From assembly GCA_024516155.1 (NCBI GenBank), contig JAJJXM010000018.1:806001-870000 (forward strand): a stretch of DNA of 64,000 nt, given 5' to 3'. The notes under the pieces were generated by a model. It had not been told where the DNA came from. It saw nothing but the letters and a program-made list of their open reading frames with translations, and searched no databases. The DNA is from Pyronema omphalodes. Lineage: Eukaryota > Ascomycota > Pezizomycetes > Pezizales > Pyronemataceae. Shown here piece by piece: positions 23,341-35,432 of this stretch. Within the stretch, counting starts at the first letter, position 1. Every line of letters begins with the position of its first letter. Position numbers and translations under genes: made by a program.

Positions 23341-26036
23341 GCCTCTTCCACTCCCTCCCCCTCCAACTCCTCCTCCGCCTCAGGATCCTTAAAAATCGTT
23401 TCCAGCCCCTTCACCAACCTTCCAAACCTCCTAATCTCACCAACCCTAAACCTCATATAATCGAATCCATAAACCACATCTCCCTTATCATCCTCCGCAA
23501 ACGCCGGAGCCTTAGGGTACCTCTGTGAAAAATGCACCAACGCAGTTTTCCTCGCCTTCATATCCCTACCCGCCTGTATAGCCTCCCCAATAGTCGAATG
23601 TTTCTTCGCGATCGCTTCACCGATTAACTCATCATCAAACGTAGCCTCATGAACCAACAAAGTAGCATCTTTCCCAATAACAGTAAAAGTCTCCGTCGGT
23701 CTCGTGTCACCGGAATATGCTAGCTTGAAACCATCCTTGAAGGTTACGGCGGTGGTGAAGGAGCTTTGACAATGTAATGCGGGGGCTGTTACCCAGTCTT
23801 GGATTCCGAGCTCTTCACACATCTTGGTGTATTGACGGGGTTTTTTGAATTCCGTGATCTGTCCGGTGGCGAAGGATCCGATGGAGGAGCTGCGGAGGTA
23901 TTCGTTGCGGAGGAAGATTAGTCGGGAAAGGCCGAAGTCTTCGATGGTGGAGTAGTCTTGGAGCCAGGTCCAGAATCGTTCGGGTGCTAAGATGTAGGTG
24001 GGACGGTTGCCCTCTCCGCGGGCCTGGAGGAGTTGTGTCTGTTTCTTCAACATGTTGATGGAACCGAGATGGTGGTCGGCGTGGAGATGCGAAATGTATA
24101 GGACTTTGACATCGAGAAGTCGCTTTTCGTACTCGGATATTCCGAAGGCTCGCTTCATTTGGCCGATGGTTCCTTCACCGCAGTCTAGGAAGATGGAACA
24201 GTTTCCGGGGATGGTGATGAGAGTTGCGGAGACGTTGCGGTATCTTCCTGGTAGTGATGAGCCGGTTCCAAGGGTGTTTACCTCAACGTCACTACCGGGG
24301 AATTCTTCGAATTCAGGAGGGTTGTTTTGTAAATCTTGGTGAGTTTCGGCGACGATGGCATGGAATTCTGGTTCAACGTTCTCGAGGACGTTGTGGAGAT
24401 TGAATTCGTCATCTCCTTGGAATTCATCCTGCTTGTCCCGAATTTTTACCTCCCATTTGGGCTTGATATGGAATACTAATCCAGTTTCCGCGGCAATGGT
24501 ATTTTCAGGAACCTCAACAGCGGGCTTGTGGGCGGAGTGAAGCTTGGGGTAGAAACCCGGGTCAAGCTCGTTCATTTTGATAGCGAACTTAGCGGCACCA
24601 CCCATAGCGATGCGGTCAGTGGATACATCCTCAGCAGCAATGATATGTTTAGCCTCAGGAAATTGCTTCATAAACTCCACTAGCTTGGGGTGGTTGGACA
24701 TTCCCGAACCAAGAATCCAGAAAAAGGCTCCAACTTTCTCCGAAATGGTTTTGACATCCTTCCACTCGCTGTGGGAGACAAATCCATCCACATAGCTTGC
24801 ATCGGGAAGATCACAAACCGCAATACCGGTTCCGGAAACGTTGGGTTCAAGCACCTCGTGAGGGTGTACTGTTCTTCCATTCTCCAACGTAACACTCTCT
24901 CCGCGGGTAAGAGACCCTCTAATTTTTCCAAACGGAACTCCAAGTTCCTGAGCTTTGTCCTCCAAGAATTTTCCTCTGTGGTCGTGGGTGATCATGATGT
25001 AACTCATTGCAACATTTGACGGCTCTGAAGGCGGTAAAGGACGGTCCATATCGTTACCGGCCATTTGGCTCTGTCCCTTTTTGCTGTAATCTTTTCCTCC
25101 TCCTCTTCCCTCCTCGCTGCTGGTGCGGCTTCGCTTTCCACGCTGGTTCAAAGGATCCGTTTCCTCGAATTCATTGGATTTGTTCACTGATTTCTGGATA
25201 TCAAACATTCCCTTAACCACTTGTTTAAGCTGTTTTATCCTCTCTGCCTTTTGATCTTCCATATCATTTGCGCTTCTTTTCCCTCTGGATCCTGGACTCT
25301 TTGGACTTTTCGGGCTGGTTGGCTTGCAAGTAGTAGTCTCTCCCTCCTTCGGCGAGCTTGGCTGGCTGGGTGAAATCCTCAATGCCCTGACTGTAACATT
25401 CCCATCTTTCCATGCACCCTTCCCTAACATCTCCCTCTCAATTTCATCCACTCTCATCTTTAACGCACCCCTAAACACAAAGCTTCTCGTCGCCGCAATA
25501 GTCTGCAATAAATTATCTCCACCATGCAACGTAACAGGGTTCGGTGTTGCGCCCTTCGGTCCATTAACAGCCGCCAACTGTTCCCCCCTCTGATCTCCAA
25601 CTGTTAACAGAAACCCGACTAAACCTCCAGTAGTAGCCCATTCTATTCTTCCTGTCAAGAAGATATCTTGAACCTTTGTAATCCTTGCTTTCCGCTCAAT
25701 ACATGCACGTTGTGTGCCCTCCGCCATGTGACCAAAGATATAGCGGCGATCATCGAAATGGACGATTAAGGAAGTTCCGGGGGTGTCGCTAGTAGGAGTA
25801 GTGATTAAAGTTGCGTGAACCTTCATTGTAAATTCGGAGCCGTAGCGACGTTGGATTATAGCGGGATGGTGGTTGAAAAGCCGGGGGAGCTGGCGAATAT
25901 GTTGAATGCTCCGCCGGAGGAGTTGATGGGACGCCAATTTGGAGGTTTTCGTTGTGAGGCTGGCAAGGAAAAGAAGAAGGTCGTGTAACTTCCAATGCGA
26001 GAGCTTCAGGCAAGCTGTGAGAGTGATGCGTGCCAA
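23331..26036 (-). CDS. tRNase Z, long form (tRNA 3'-processing endonuclease)
   Basis: This is a single-exon gene of 901 residues, the usual size for the ELAC2/Trz1 long form. The enzyme cuts the 3' trailer from tRNA precursors in nucleus and mitochondria. The C-terminal metallo-beta-lactamase half carries the zinc-binding motif SHLHADHHLG at about residues 648-657. It also has a preceding DCGEGTIGQMKRAFG stretch, AYSGDTRP at about 772-779, LVHEATFDDE at about 793 and HFSQRYPK at about 835. The N-terminal half begins MKVHATLITTPTSDTPG at residue 71 (ATG at 25826) and has the degenerate family fold with GLVGFLLTVGD. The 70 residues before it are Arg/Leu/Ser-rich with almost no acidic residues, like a mitochondrial presequence, so two starts may give two locations. 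A Lys/Ser-rich insert lies near residues 225-330. Confidence 0.93.
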   Translation of the reverse strand: MARITLTACLKLSHWKLHDLLLFLASLTTKTSKLASHQLLRRSIQHIRQLPRLFNHHPAIIQRRYGSEFTMKVHATLITTPTSDTPGTSLIVHFDDRRYIFGHMAEGTQRACIERKARITKVQDIFLTGRIEWATTGGLVGFLLTVGDQRGEQLAAVNGPKGATPNPVTLHGGDNLLQTIAATRSFVFRGALKMRVDEIEREMLGKGAWKDGNVTVRALRISPSQPSSPKEGETTTCKPTSPKSPKSPGSRGKRSANDMEDQKAERIKQLKQVVKGMFDIQKSVNKSNEFEETDPLNQRGKRSRTSSEEGRGGGKDYSKKGQSQMAGNDMDRPLPPSEPSNVAMSYIMITHDHRGKFLEDKAQELGVPFGKIRGSLTRGESVTLENGRTVHPHEVLEPNVSGTGIAVCDLPDASYVDGFVSHSEWKDVKTISEKVGAFFWILGSGMSNHPKLVEFMKQFPEAKHIIAAEDVSTDRIAMGGAAKFAIKMNELDPGFYPKLHSAHKPAVEVPENTIAAETGLVFHIKPKWEVKIRDKQDEFQGDDEFNLHNVLENVEPEFHAIVAETHQDLQNNPPEFEEFPGSDVEVNTLGTGSSLPGRYRNVSATLITIPGNCSIFLDCGEGTIGQMKRAFGISEYEKRLLDVKVLYISHLHADHHLGSINMLKKQTQLLQARGEGNRPTYILAPERFWTWLQDYSTIEDFGLSRLIFLRNEYLRSSSIGSFATGQITEFKKPRQYTKMCEELGIQDWVTAPALHCQSSFTTAVTFKDGFKLAYSGDTRPTETFTVIGKDATLLVHEATFDDELIGEAIAKKHSTIGEAIQAGRDMKARKTALVHFSQRYPKAPAFAEDDKGDVVYGFDYMRFRVGEIRRFGRLVKGLETIFKDPEAEEELEGEGVEEAQK

Positions 26037-29000
26037 GACGAGGACTTTTGTGCCAAGATTTCGCGGAACGGGTGGCGCGTACAGGACGTGTCATGCGTTC
26101 AAGCGGCATGTTAGGTCACTCGGTTTACGGCCTTGGAGAGGCGCCAATTAAACGCGCATATACCAAGGAGAGAAGATAGGCGCGGCTGGCTTTATATGTT
26201 TGATTTGAATCGGCGAGGTTTTCTTTTTGACGATCTTCAGGCGATCAGACAGAGAGGCTGAGACAGTCCACAAGCCCCGAAGCCTCAGGTGGTCCTACCG
26301 TGCAGTTATGTGGACACTCGGTACCCTAAGCCTTGTTATTTCCACGTTTTCCCTTGACAGCTTCGTTTGAGTTGGATTTTTTCCTCGACCGCTCGTATCC
26401 TGAGATCTTCAGGAGTTGTACCGAATTTCATCTGACCCGGTTCGAATTGTCCTCAACGCGGTATTTAGAAGTCTGTTTGCACTGACGTTCATATCGGCAA
26501 TACAAATCCAATCATAGCGTCTTCTAAAATCCGGTAATGCTATCGCAGCTCAGTACGGTTCAAAATCTCTCCGGTCCAGAGACCCACCCATTGAAGCTTG
26601 AACAACACATCTCCAACCCATGCTAGATTTCAAACTACTGACACCGTCGGTTAACTATCGTCCATATGCACAATTCCTTGGGTATCTTTGGATCGTACGA
26701 TGCACACGGATGGAAACATTTCGGAGACATTTTGTTTGCAGGTTCTTGGCCTTTGGTGAACTAAAGAAAATTGAGCTTCTGAATCAAGACCTAGCAAACT
26801 CGGCTTACCCGATCATCATTTTTATCATCCATGTCGTCCGGTTCCGTCAGACTATGCGCGAGTTTGAAATACAGCTGCTGTTCAGGACCAGATGTCGGTG
26901 TAGAGTGTAGGCACTAGCTGTATCGTATACGCACAGGTAACTCGCTAACTTGGTGTTATTTTTCGGAGAAAATCTATGATCGCCCGAGACAGTGTTGTTG
27001 CTCAACCGTGTCTAGAGTATCGCCGCTATCCTAGAGGTCAGAGCTCCGGATTAATGGTCATTTATGACTGGTTCATTGAATTGAGGTTGTGGTCCGAAAC
27101 AAAAATTCTGGTCAGTAAACGAGATGTTGTCAGACTGTACGAATGTAGGATGGAGGTTGAGTTGTAATGAAGGATTGGGGTGCCATTCCTGGCCTCGCTT
27201 TATTACGTGGTTTACACCATGAGTAACAATGCGTGATACAATATGACGCAAACCGCGGCATTTCGTCACCAGCATCCTAAGTTTGAATTTAACCAACGAA
27301 GATTTAATGTCACAGAAATCCTTCCAGAAAAATCATATTCTTCATCAAATTTTACATGGCAAAACTCTGCATACAAAGTTTAGGGCTAAGTAGGAGGAGA
27401 TTCCAAGCTCCATATCGACCCGGACCACATCCATTCGAAGATTCATCATCTATCCCGATTTATCGACGATAAATATTCTCAAGTCAACTTTGACAGATCG
27501 AAGATTAAATATAACTTATCTACGTGACTTTGGTGCTCGAACACAGAATATCACTAGCTATCACTGCAAACTCTTAGCCGGCGAACTCTTTCGACGTAGC
27601 ACATAAATCCGAGGATAGCAATTGGCAATGAGATACCGACTTCTAATCTTTTAAAAAAGGCTATATGATAGAAGCGAGTAATATCTAGAACCTATTCTCA
27701 CACGCGGGGAACTCATCGGAAGACTTGACCCACCTCTCACCCTGTCGCTCTCTCTCTCTCAAGAAAAGTATCAGCTCCATTGTCCGAACATTTTAGAATT
27801 AAGCAATCATAAGAAATTCGAACCCATATATGCGTGGTACCAGAATGCACGAGGGTGTTTCCTAATATATATCCATTACATAGATCAAGACAAATACATG
27901 GTGTAAAAGGTCCATCTATCAATGATATAACTAGGCCTATAATTAACTATCATATCACCAACATAATCTTAGTTTAGTTAATCGATGCATACAAATGCCT
28001 AGTAAGCGACGAGAAGCCAGGCGGTACGTTATGTGCACCCATTTCATACGTAAATAGCTCCTAGGGCTTGAAATTTGGATATCAATAAGCCTACTGCAAT
28101 CCTGGCGGATTCTGTCTCAGCCGTATGAATTATTACTGAACAAGTTGTGGCGTGAGGAAAATATGGATACGGTACTGCACCAAAAGACTAGGCTGTCATG
28201 AAGGATTTCTTACCCCTTTGAATGATTTTCTCATACCGTTTTTCTGTTGTGCGAAACAGCAGTTACGGGTTAGTTTAACCTTCTTAAATAATCTTCCTGT
28301 ACCTGTACCTATATCTCTACCGTTTGCTGTATCCTATTATCTATGAAAACATAGATGCTGACTACAGCATACATATCTATACTACATATTACACGACTTT
28401 TATGTTGCTGTGATAGATCTACCATAAACTTTAGTTTCTCGGTGACTTGGTCTTTGTTGTTGTAACTACATATCAATGTGGGAGATTATAATCAGTGGAC
28501 TGTGGTATCCAAGTTATGTGCAATGGAGAATACTGTAACCGTTGTAACTTCTATGACTAATATTACTATTATGAATAAGCAGATAAGATGTAAGTAAATA
28601 ACCATAACTAGTATCCAATGTACGTATACACAATGTATATGTCACCCAAGGATCATATCCACCCTCCCTCTCCTCGCGGCGTTGGTTCATCCCTAGATCT
28701 ACAAGAAGAAACTAAAAAAAAAACGCTTTTAACCCCTGGCCCATTTCAATAAGCTAAACAAGAAGAATTATATATAGTTCCTTATAGGTTTCTTTCTTTC
28801 TCTCCTGTTGTATCAATCAATCTGATATTCTTTCTTACTATCAAATATCAAGATACTCCATCTCCAAACTTTCCCCCAACCCCCGATAAACATAACAATC
28901 CCCGCCATCGGCACATACATACATAAATAGGTAGGCAGTATCCTCAGTTCAATAATCACTTTCCCCAATACCCTTACAACTTTCAGCATGTTCTACCAAA

Positions 29001-31139
29001 CCAGGAACTTCCTATGTAAGCCTCAATAATATTATTCCACCCTCATCCCGGTCTCTCCGCAAGCCCAAGTGGAAACCTCCGTTCCGTAGACCCAGGATCC
29101 AAGTTTACACAGCTCTCCTGCTTCCAAAAAGCACATACAACTCTACAATATCAATACTCATCCCCATCAGGAAAAGCAGTCATAAAAACAAAAAACTAAC
29201 CCCGACTACATCACTTCTATCCACAATATCATGAGTGATATACCATGACCCCGCCTTTAACTCCACCTAACTCAACTCAACTCAACCCACGAAAATTTCC
29301 GTATGCCTTATAGATATACACTGTAATATAAAAAAGACAATTCCTTTGTGTGTAGCTGTAGATCTATAGGGAATGAATAGATGGATAAATGGATATTAAT
29401 GGATAAATGGATATTAATGATTAATACTGACTAGTAACAATGTTCCACTCAGTCCACTCAGTCCACTCAGTCCGTCCGATCCATTCCAGGGTTCGGGGTT
29501 TTTTTGTATAAGAATTCTTATTATGGTATAAATTACAACACCAATACTCTAGCTCTACGATAAAGATAGTTTTTTTTTCTTTCTAGATTCCCGGTATTCT
29601 TGAGCCGCTATATAGTCAACAGTCCCTACCCCGAATAATAATGATCATTAACGTACCCTAAGTTTCTGCTGCTACTTACTCCTCTGTGAGCCATTTATTA
29701 TGGAGTTCTTCGTGCCGGGGGAATAAAGAAAAGATGTAAAAACAAAGTTGGGGGTTAATAGGTCAGTGACAGTGATTAAAAGGTTATTGAGATTTCTGGA
29801 AAGGTTGGGTAAGGTAAGGTAGATGTGCTTGAATAATGCTTAGGTATTCTTAACCCCCGGGCCACTTTTGAACATGCAGTCCGCAGTTCGCAGACGACTG
29901 TAATGCCCCCCCCCCCCCCCCCCACCCCCCCAGACTGGATTGCAAGTTTGCAGTCTGGGATGGACTATGGAGAATATTGCTGGTTAATTTCCGGTTCTTG
30001 ATGGGTATTACTATACGTGCATACGGATTTGGATATGGATATGAGTATGAGTATTTATACATATACATATACATATGCTTATACTCATATTCATCCCATG
30101 CCCATGCCCATATTGGTATTAAGTATCATCACCCACCTCCTCCCTCCCCCTCCCCCTCCCTCCCTCCCCCTTCACTCCTCCCTCTCCCTCACTTGTCCCT
30201 AAATCCAAGCCCCAAACTCCAAGCCCCAAACCCCACCATCCATCACCCACACAGCACTCGTAACCCCCCAAAAATTCCGAAGCAACATATCCACCACCAT
30301 CACAATATCCCATTCTTAAGCCCATAACGTATCCATAATCTTCCCCCAAACCCAAGCAAACCCAAGCAAACCGCAACAACCCGAAACCAAAACGAAACAA
30401 TTCAATTCAAATTTCTCAAACCGCCAGACCGCCAGGCCGCCGGGTCTTTTTGCGTCAATGTGTTGATGTGTTAATTGTAAATCTTGTATAAAAATCTCAA
30501 AGTTATGTATGTACGATTTCCCTTTTTCTTTAAAAAAAAAGCCGATGTATTAGTATTGCGTTTTGTTGCTATAGAGTCCTATGATACAGGTTATAGGAAG
30601 TTCTTTGATCGTTACAAACGTTACACCGTCCCACATGTCCCACACATCCTACACATCCCACACATCCTACACATCCCACACATCCCACATGTCCCACACA
30701 TCCCACAGCGTTACACAGCGTTACACAGCGTCAATTACGTCGATTGCATCGGTTACAGAAATTACCTACACAACACAAGCCATACATAGAAGCTTGATCC
30801 GAAGATCATATGAGGAGCGGAATATGATCGTTGTTGTACAAATGCAGGTGTGTGGTTTGATCATGGCGCATGATCAAATTCCAGACGCGAATCAAATTGT
30901 AGGAACACCAAAAAACGCGAAGAAGACACGGTACGATATATCGCGTAGATTTTTTTTGCAATCACGGGAAAAATAATTGTATCAAAACATCCCAAATCTA
31001 TTCCGCCCCTATCAAATCTAATACAAATGATTGGTAGAATCTAAGAAACGCCCGAAATCTATATATACCTTATACCGAAAGCTAATCCAAAAGATAAAAG
31101 AAAAGAAAACTTTTTCATCCAATCATTTAACCAACCCAT
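26037..31139. other. Intergenic region, no gene seen
   Basis: About 5 kb with only short ORFs. The part next to 26036 should contain the promoter of the tRNase Z gene. Simple sequence includes a CT run near 27744-27761, a 9-bp array CACTCAGTC at 29444-29472, a C tract at about 29907-29930, C/T-rich DNA at 30128-30190 and a 9-bp CACATCCCA-type array at 30630-30706. The desaturase transcript presumably ends within the last few hundred bases. Confidence 0.5.
30630..30706. repeat. 9-bp array CACATCCCA / CACATCCTA
   Basis: About eight units with C/T and A/G variants, followed by three GTTACACAGC units. Chance ORFs through it read as His-Ile-Pro repeats. Confidence 0.85.
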
Positions 31140-32660
31140 TTACTCCTCAATGTCAACGGGGATATCCTCCTTCTTAACACGTCCGAGCTGGACCAAGTTT
31201 CTCAACTCAGCCTTGCGGGGGGTAACCTTCTCAGCGGGAAGGGGAGCAACTCCCAATCCGTTACGGTTACGGAAGAAAACAACTCCCTTGGCCTCACCCT
31301 CAGCACCCTCAGACTCCTCAACCCACTGGCACCAGCGGGAAGACTTCCAGAGAGCAGTAAGGAAACCAATGGGTCCTCCCTTGGTGTCGGAACGGTAGTG
31401 AACTCCCATGACCTTCTTGATAGCCTCAGTGGCCTCGTCGGCGTTGTAGAAGGGGATCAAGGGGAAGAAGTGGTGGAGAACGTGAGTCTCGATAATTCCG
31501 TGCATGAGGTGACGTCCAACAAATCCGAACTCGCGGTCAATGGTGGCAGCGGCTCCACGGCAGTAGTTCCAGGCCTCAGAGTGGTAGTGAGGGAGGGAGG
31601 GGTCGGTGTGCTGAAGGAAGGTGATGGCGACGATCCAGTGGTTGACCCAGAGGTAGGGGATTCCGTACCAGATGAAGACGTTCATGGCACCCCACTGCTT
31701 GGAGGCGAGGTAGAGAGCGAAGGCGGTGATGGCGATACCAATGTCAGAGATCAAGATAAGGTGAGCATCCTTCTGCTCGTACAAAGGAGAAGCGGGGTTG
31801 AAGTGGTTGACACCGTCGAAGAATCCGTTCTGGCGAATGGTACCGTCGGCCTTGCGTCCACGGCCCTCCTTCTGGCGAGAGTGGTAGTCGTGTCCGGTAG
31901 CGTTGGCGAAGAGGTACAAGAACCATCCGAAAAGCTGCTGAATGACAACGAGGTGGAAGAAAGTGGCAAGAGGAGTCTCCTCGGTAAGCTCAGAGATGTC
32001 GTTGGCCAAAGATCCAGTCTTGCGGCGAGCGTACTCCTGGCGCGTCTTGGGGACGTAGGCCATGTCCTTCTCAATGTTTCCGGTAGACTTGTGGTGCTTG
32101 GCGTGGGACAACTGCCAGGAGAAGAAAGGAACGAGAAGAGAAGAGTGGAGAACCCATCCAACAATGCTGTTCAAGGTACGGGACTCAGAGAAAGCCTGGT
32201 GACCACACTCGTGGGCAAGAACCCAGATACCAGTTCCGAAGAAACCCTGGAAAAGGGTGTAGACAGCCCAAGCAGCTCCACGGTAGAAGTGGTTGAAGCC
32301 ATTGGCATCAGAAAGGTAGGGAATGATGTGGAACTGGAAAGCGTAAAAGTTGGAGGCGATGAGAATCAAGTCTCTGGCGACGTATCCAAGAGAACGGATG
32401 GCGGAACGCTCCCAGCAGTGACGGGGGATACAATCACGGATCTCCTTGATGGTGAAGTTGGGGATGTGGAACTCGTTTCCGTAGGTGTCGAGAAGAGGCT
32501 TGGAAGACTTCAACTCTGCCTCATCTCCCATAGAAGAGAGGGAGGTGCTCGAGGAGGAGAGGGAAGGAGAGGTCGAGAGGGAGGAGACGGGAGTGGAGAT
32601 CTCAGAGATCGATCCACTGCGGCGAGTCCGTGCAAAGGCGGCGTTGGTGGCAGTCTCCAT
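31140..32660 (-). CDS. Delta-12-type fatty-acid desaturase (membrane-bound)
   Basis: Single exon, 506 residues from the ATG at 32660. The enzyme introduces a double bond into oleoyl chains in the endoplasmic reticulum to make linoleate. All three histidine boxes are present: HECGH at residues 150-154, HAKHH at 186-190 and HVLHH at 393-397. Hydrophobic segments lie near 100-150, 165-185 and 285-340, and FFPLIPFYNADEATEAIKK follows the third box. The first 55 residues are Ser/Thr-rich. The frame stays open upstream to 33044, but the start at 32660 is chosen because the extra 128 residues are unlike this family and the Ser-rich N-terminus is typical. Codons are strongly biased towards C- or G-ending forms, which suggests high expression. 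A delta-15 (omega-3) specificity cannot be excluded from sequence alone. Confidence 0.93.
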   Translation of the reverse strand: METATNAAFARTRRSGSISEISTPVSSLSTSPSLSSSSTSLSSMGDEAELKSSKPLLDTYGNEFHIPNFTIKEIRDCIPRHCWERSAIRSLGYVARDLILIASNFYAFQFHIIPYLSDANGFNHFYRGAAWAVYTLFQGFFGTGIWVLAHECGHQAFSESRTLNSIVGWVLHSSLLVPFFSWQLSHAKHHKSTGNIEKDMAYVPKTRQEYARRKTGSLANDISELTEETPLATFFHLVVIQQLFGWFLYLFANATGHDYHSRQKEGRGRKADGTIRQNGFFDGVNHFNPASPLYEQKDAHLILISDIGIAITAFALYLASKQWGAMNVFIWYGIPYLWVNHWIVAITFLQHTDPSLPHYHSEAWNYCRGAAATIDREFGFVGRHLMHGIIETHVLHHFFPLIPFYNADEATEAIKKVMGVHYRSDTKGGPIGFLTALWKSSRWCQWVEESEGAEGEAKGVVFFRNRNGLGVAPLPAEKVTPRKAELRNLVQLGRVKKEDIPVDIEE

Positions 32661-35373
32661 TGTTGATTGTTGGATGGAGGATGGAGGGAGGAGGAGGTTC
32701 AGACTCTTGAGGAGTGGGAACTCTTCGACTTTTGAGGCAGCAGGTTTGGCGGGGGGGGGATATTCTAGACTACAAGACAACCACCACCGCGTTATCAATT
32801 CACTTAGACCGTGCAGGGTGTGATTGTGGGGGAGTTTTGGGCGTCTTTTTTTGAAATTTTCTCGTTCAGGGGAGCTAAGACCGCTGGGCTGCTCGTCCGT
32901 CCCTTTGCTCTGGTTCGCTTGCACCAAAATTTTAAAAACCCCAATGCACAACCACGGGCTGCGACCTCCTTGTGTTGGGATTTCTGTCTCTAACTCCGGG
33001 CCTTGGTATGCATGTCCTGTCTCTTTTTTCCTATGAAAAGACATGGCTGCTGGTAGCCTGGTGATTTGTGCTGTTTCGTGAGCGTCGACATTCTCTGCAT
33101 GCAGTTACGGGCAATTGTGTGTCGATGGCGGGAGCTAGTGAATTATTGAGGGCAAGGGTTACCGGATAATCGTTTCATTGGTCAGAGATGGAGCCCTTGC
33201 GGGGGAATTGCGCTAAAGATGTAACTGTTTAGCGCGCAGGAAGCTTTAATTCCAATAGAGTTTAGTTTACTCATTGACTAACACATAAACAACCTAGTGT
33301 TGAGACAGATATATCTAGTCTCAATTGAACTTGCTCCAATACCGCCTAGCCTCGCTCTCCAACGCCCTCACGCCCAGCCTTTCTCACGAATCAGGCCTCC
33401 CCAGCCATGCCAATCTGGAATAAAGTGTGCTCAGTTCGCCTCGTCTAGGTTTAACGCGCTCGTCTTGTGGTAGTCTTCTTACTACCACTGCACCATCCGC
33501 ACCATTTCGCACCAGATCTGACACGTCGCCCCAGCACGGGCCCCAACAGTTCTTCGGGGCATGCCGGGGGAGCAAGGAAAGTTTAAGGCCAACCCCAAAG
33601 GAAAAGGAAAGGACAGAAGGTTATCGCGTCCGAGGAAAATCCTCATTTTTTTCTCTCGGCGGAGGCGGAGAAGAGGAGGGGTTTTTTGACACTCTAGTTC
33701 AACGGAGACTTGCTAGGGCTTTGTTAGAGCTGTTTTGCCGCATTTTCAATTCGATAACCTTGGATGACGGTTGGATGGAGGTCCCGTACCGTTCCACCTT
33801 GGATGATGGCGGTTGCATGGACGCTCCACCTTTTGATGACGGTTGCATGGGAAGTTCCACTTTTACCTTACGGGCTTGCTTACTCGCCTGTGGTGGTCGT
33901 GTTTCCATGGCTCTGATTCGGTGGTTTTTGGGAGCCGGAACCGTGCAAAAAATGCGGCAAACAAAGGCCTAAAAAAACCCTATCCAAGGTCCAGGAAGAA
34001 GATACCATCCAAGGTTATCGTATCAAACAGCCCGCACCGGCGATATCTACAACTACCCGATACCCCCGTATTCCTCTCCCCTTTCACCCGGAGGGGTTTT
34101 TTTTTTCTTTTCGTCTGTTGATAACCCGCGGCCGGCGGGGTCAGATCGCGTTTTTGTAGGCGATACTTACCTTGTCGAATTGGCGAGCCCTGCATAACTG
34201 TGGCGATCTTTTGCCAGGGGGCTTGCCAGGTGCCAAGCAGGGGGGGGGGGGGGGGAGGCAACGACAACGTTCAAAAACCACTGCAGTGCGTATCTTGTTA
34301 AAAAAGTATCGAAAACATACATGCTCTAAGGGATAGGCTGGGGTACGTGCCACCCATTCGAGATGCGGTTGGAGGTTCAGATAGCACGTGAAAAAAATGG
34401 TTTGATCTGGGTACATAACTTGGGGTCTGAGTTCAAGGCGGTGGACATAGCTGTATGAAATCAGTATGGTTGTGGAAGGTTGAATCAGGCCCGGGTTGCT
34501 AATTGTGGGTTGAGACCTTTTGGTGAGACAGATTGTTGATCTTGGAAGCTTCGAACCCTTCGATGAAGGGTCCGGAGTCAATGTGGAAGGTGGAGAATGC
34601 TCCCTAAGCCTCAGGGTAAGTGCTTAACGGTGGTTACCGTGCGCAAAATGGCAGTCACGATGGAGGAACGTGGAGGTAGAGCTCACAAAGCTTGCAAAGC
34701 TTGTGAAGCCTGTAGAGTTCACAGGTCTCGTGCCATCCGCCGCTCTCATCTGGACTGATCTTACACAGCCGGCTGCTGTGTTGCCACATCCCATGCTGTA
34801 ACGTGCGAACAAATTATGAATCTGGGATTTTAAGCGCCTAGACCCCTTAGATTTCATCTGAATTTCCAGTTCGTTGGCCAACGAACCTTATTTTTTTTTT
34901 CAGGGGATGGAAGGAATTTCACATGTGAATTTGATCTGATAGCAAACGATCGCATTGGTATCATCCAATTGATTTTAAAGAGGGGAATTTTCAAGGTACG
35001 AAAATGCTGGTCATTCGGAAATATTCAAATAGATTGGTAGGAATAAAATCAACTTATACTTTGCCACTCCCGCCTCTCTATGTATGTATGTACTCTATCG
35101 TATGCACCTCTCGGCAGACGTCAGGTTTGGTCTTGGGAAAGGGAGGTGGGGGGGGGGGGGGGGGGGCGTGCTTCTAGAAACTCGGTCGAAAGCTTGGTAG
35201 TCTTGTGTGTAGGCTTGACTCAAAGTCCGCCGTAAATCCCCCTTGTAAAAAACGTGTAGACAAGCTTTTTTCTGATCCGTTAGATCTCTTTTTTTTTTTA
35301 ATTTTGCATGCGGGAGAAGAAAGGCGAGAGAAGAAGCTTAAGATTTAAGGCTGCTCCTACCCTTTAGCTAAGG

Positions 35374-35432
35374 ATCGCAGAAATCGCAGAAATCGCAGAA
35401 ATCGTAGAAATCGTAGAAATCGCAGGAATCAC
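35374..35432. repeat. 9-bp array ATCGCAGAA
   Basis: Six units, with C-to-T variants (ATCGTAGAA) in the middle two, in intergenic DNA. Confidence 0.88.

Noticed and set aside
31398..32666. 422-codon ORF on the plus strand opposite the desaturase
   Set aside because: It is a by-product of the strong third-position C/G bias of the desaturase on the other strand. Its product is Val/Gly/Glu-rich with no domain.
32661..33044. In-frame extension of the desaturase by 128 residues
   Set aside because: The extra residues resemble nothing in the family. The ATG at 32660 gives the usual size and a typical Ser-rich N-terminus, so the upstream part is more likely leader.
33427..33560. tRNA-like A-box (GGTGCAGTGGTAG on the minus strand)
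   Set aside because: No matching B-box, no cloverleaf and no CCA-proximal stem could be found, so it is not called as a tRNA or SINE.
33427..33972. 181-codon ORF upstream of the desaturase
   Set aside because: It has internal near-repeats but no family resemblance, and an opposite-strand ORF covers part of it. Support is insufficient.
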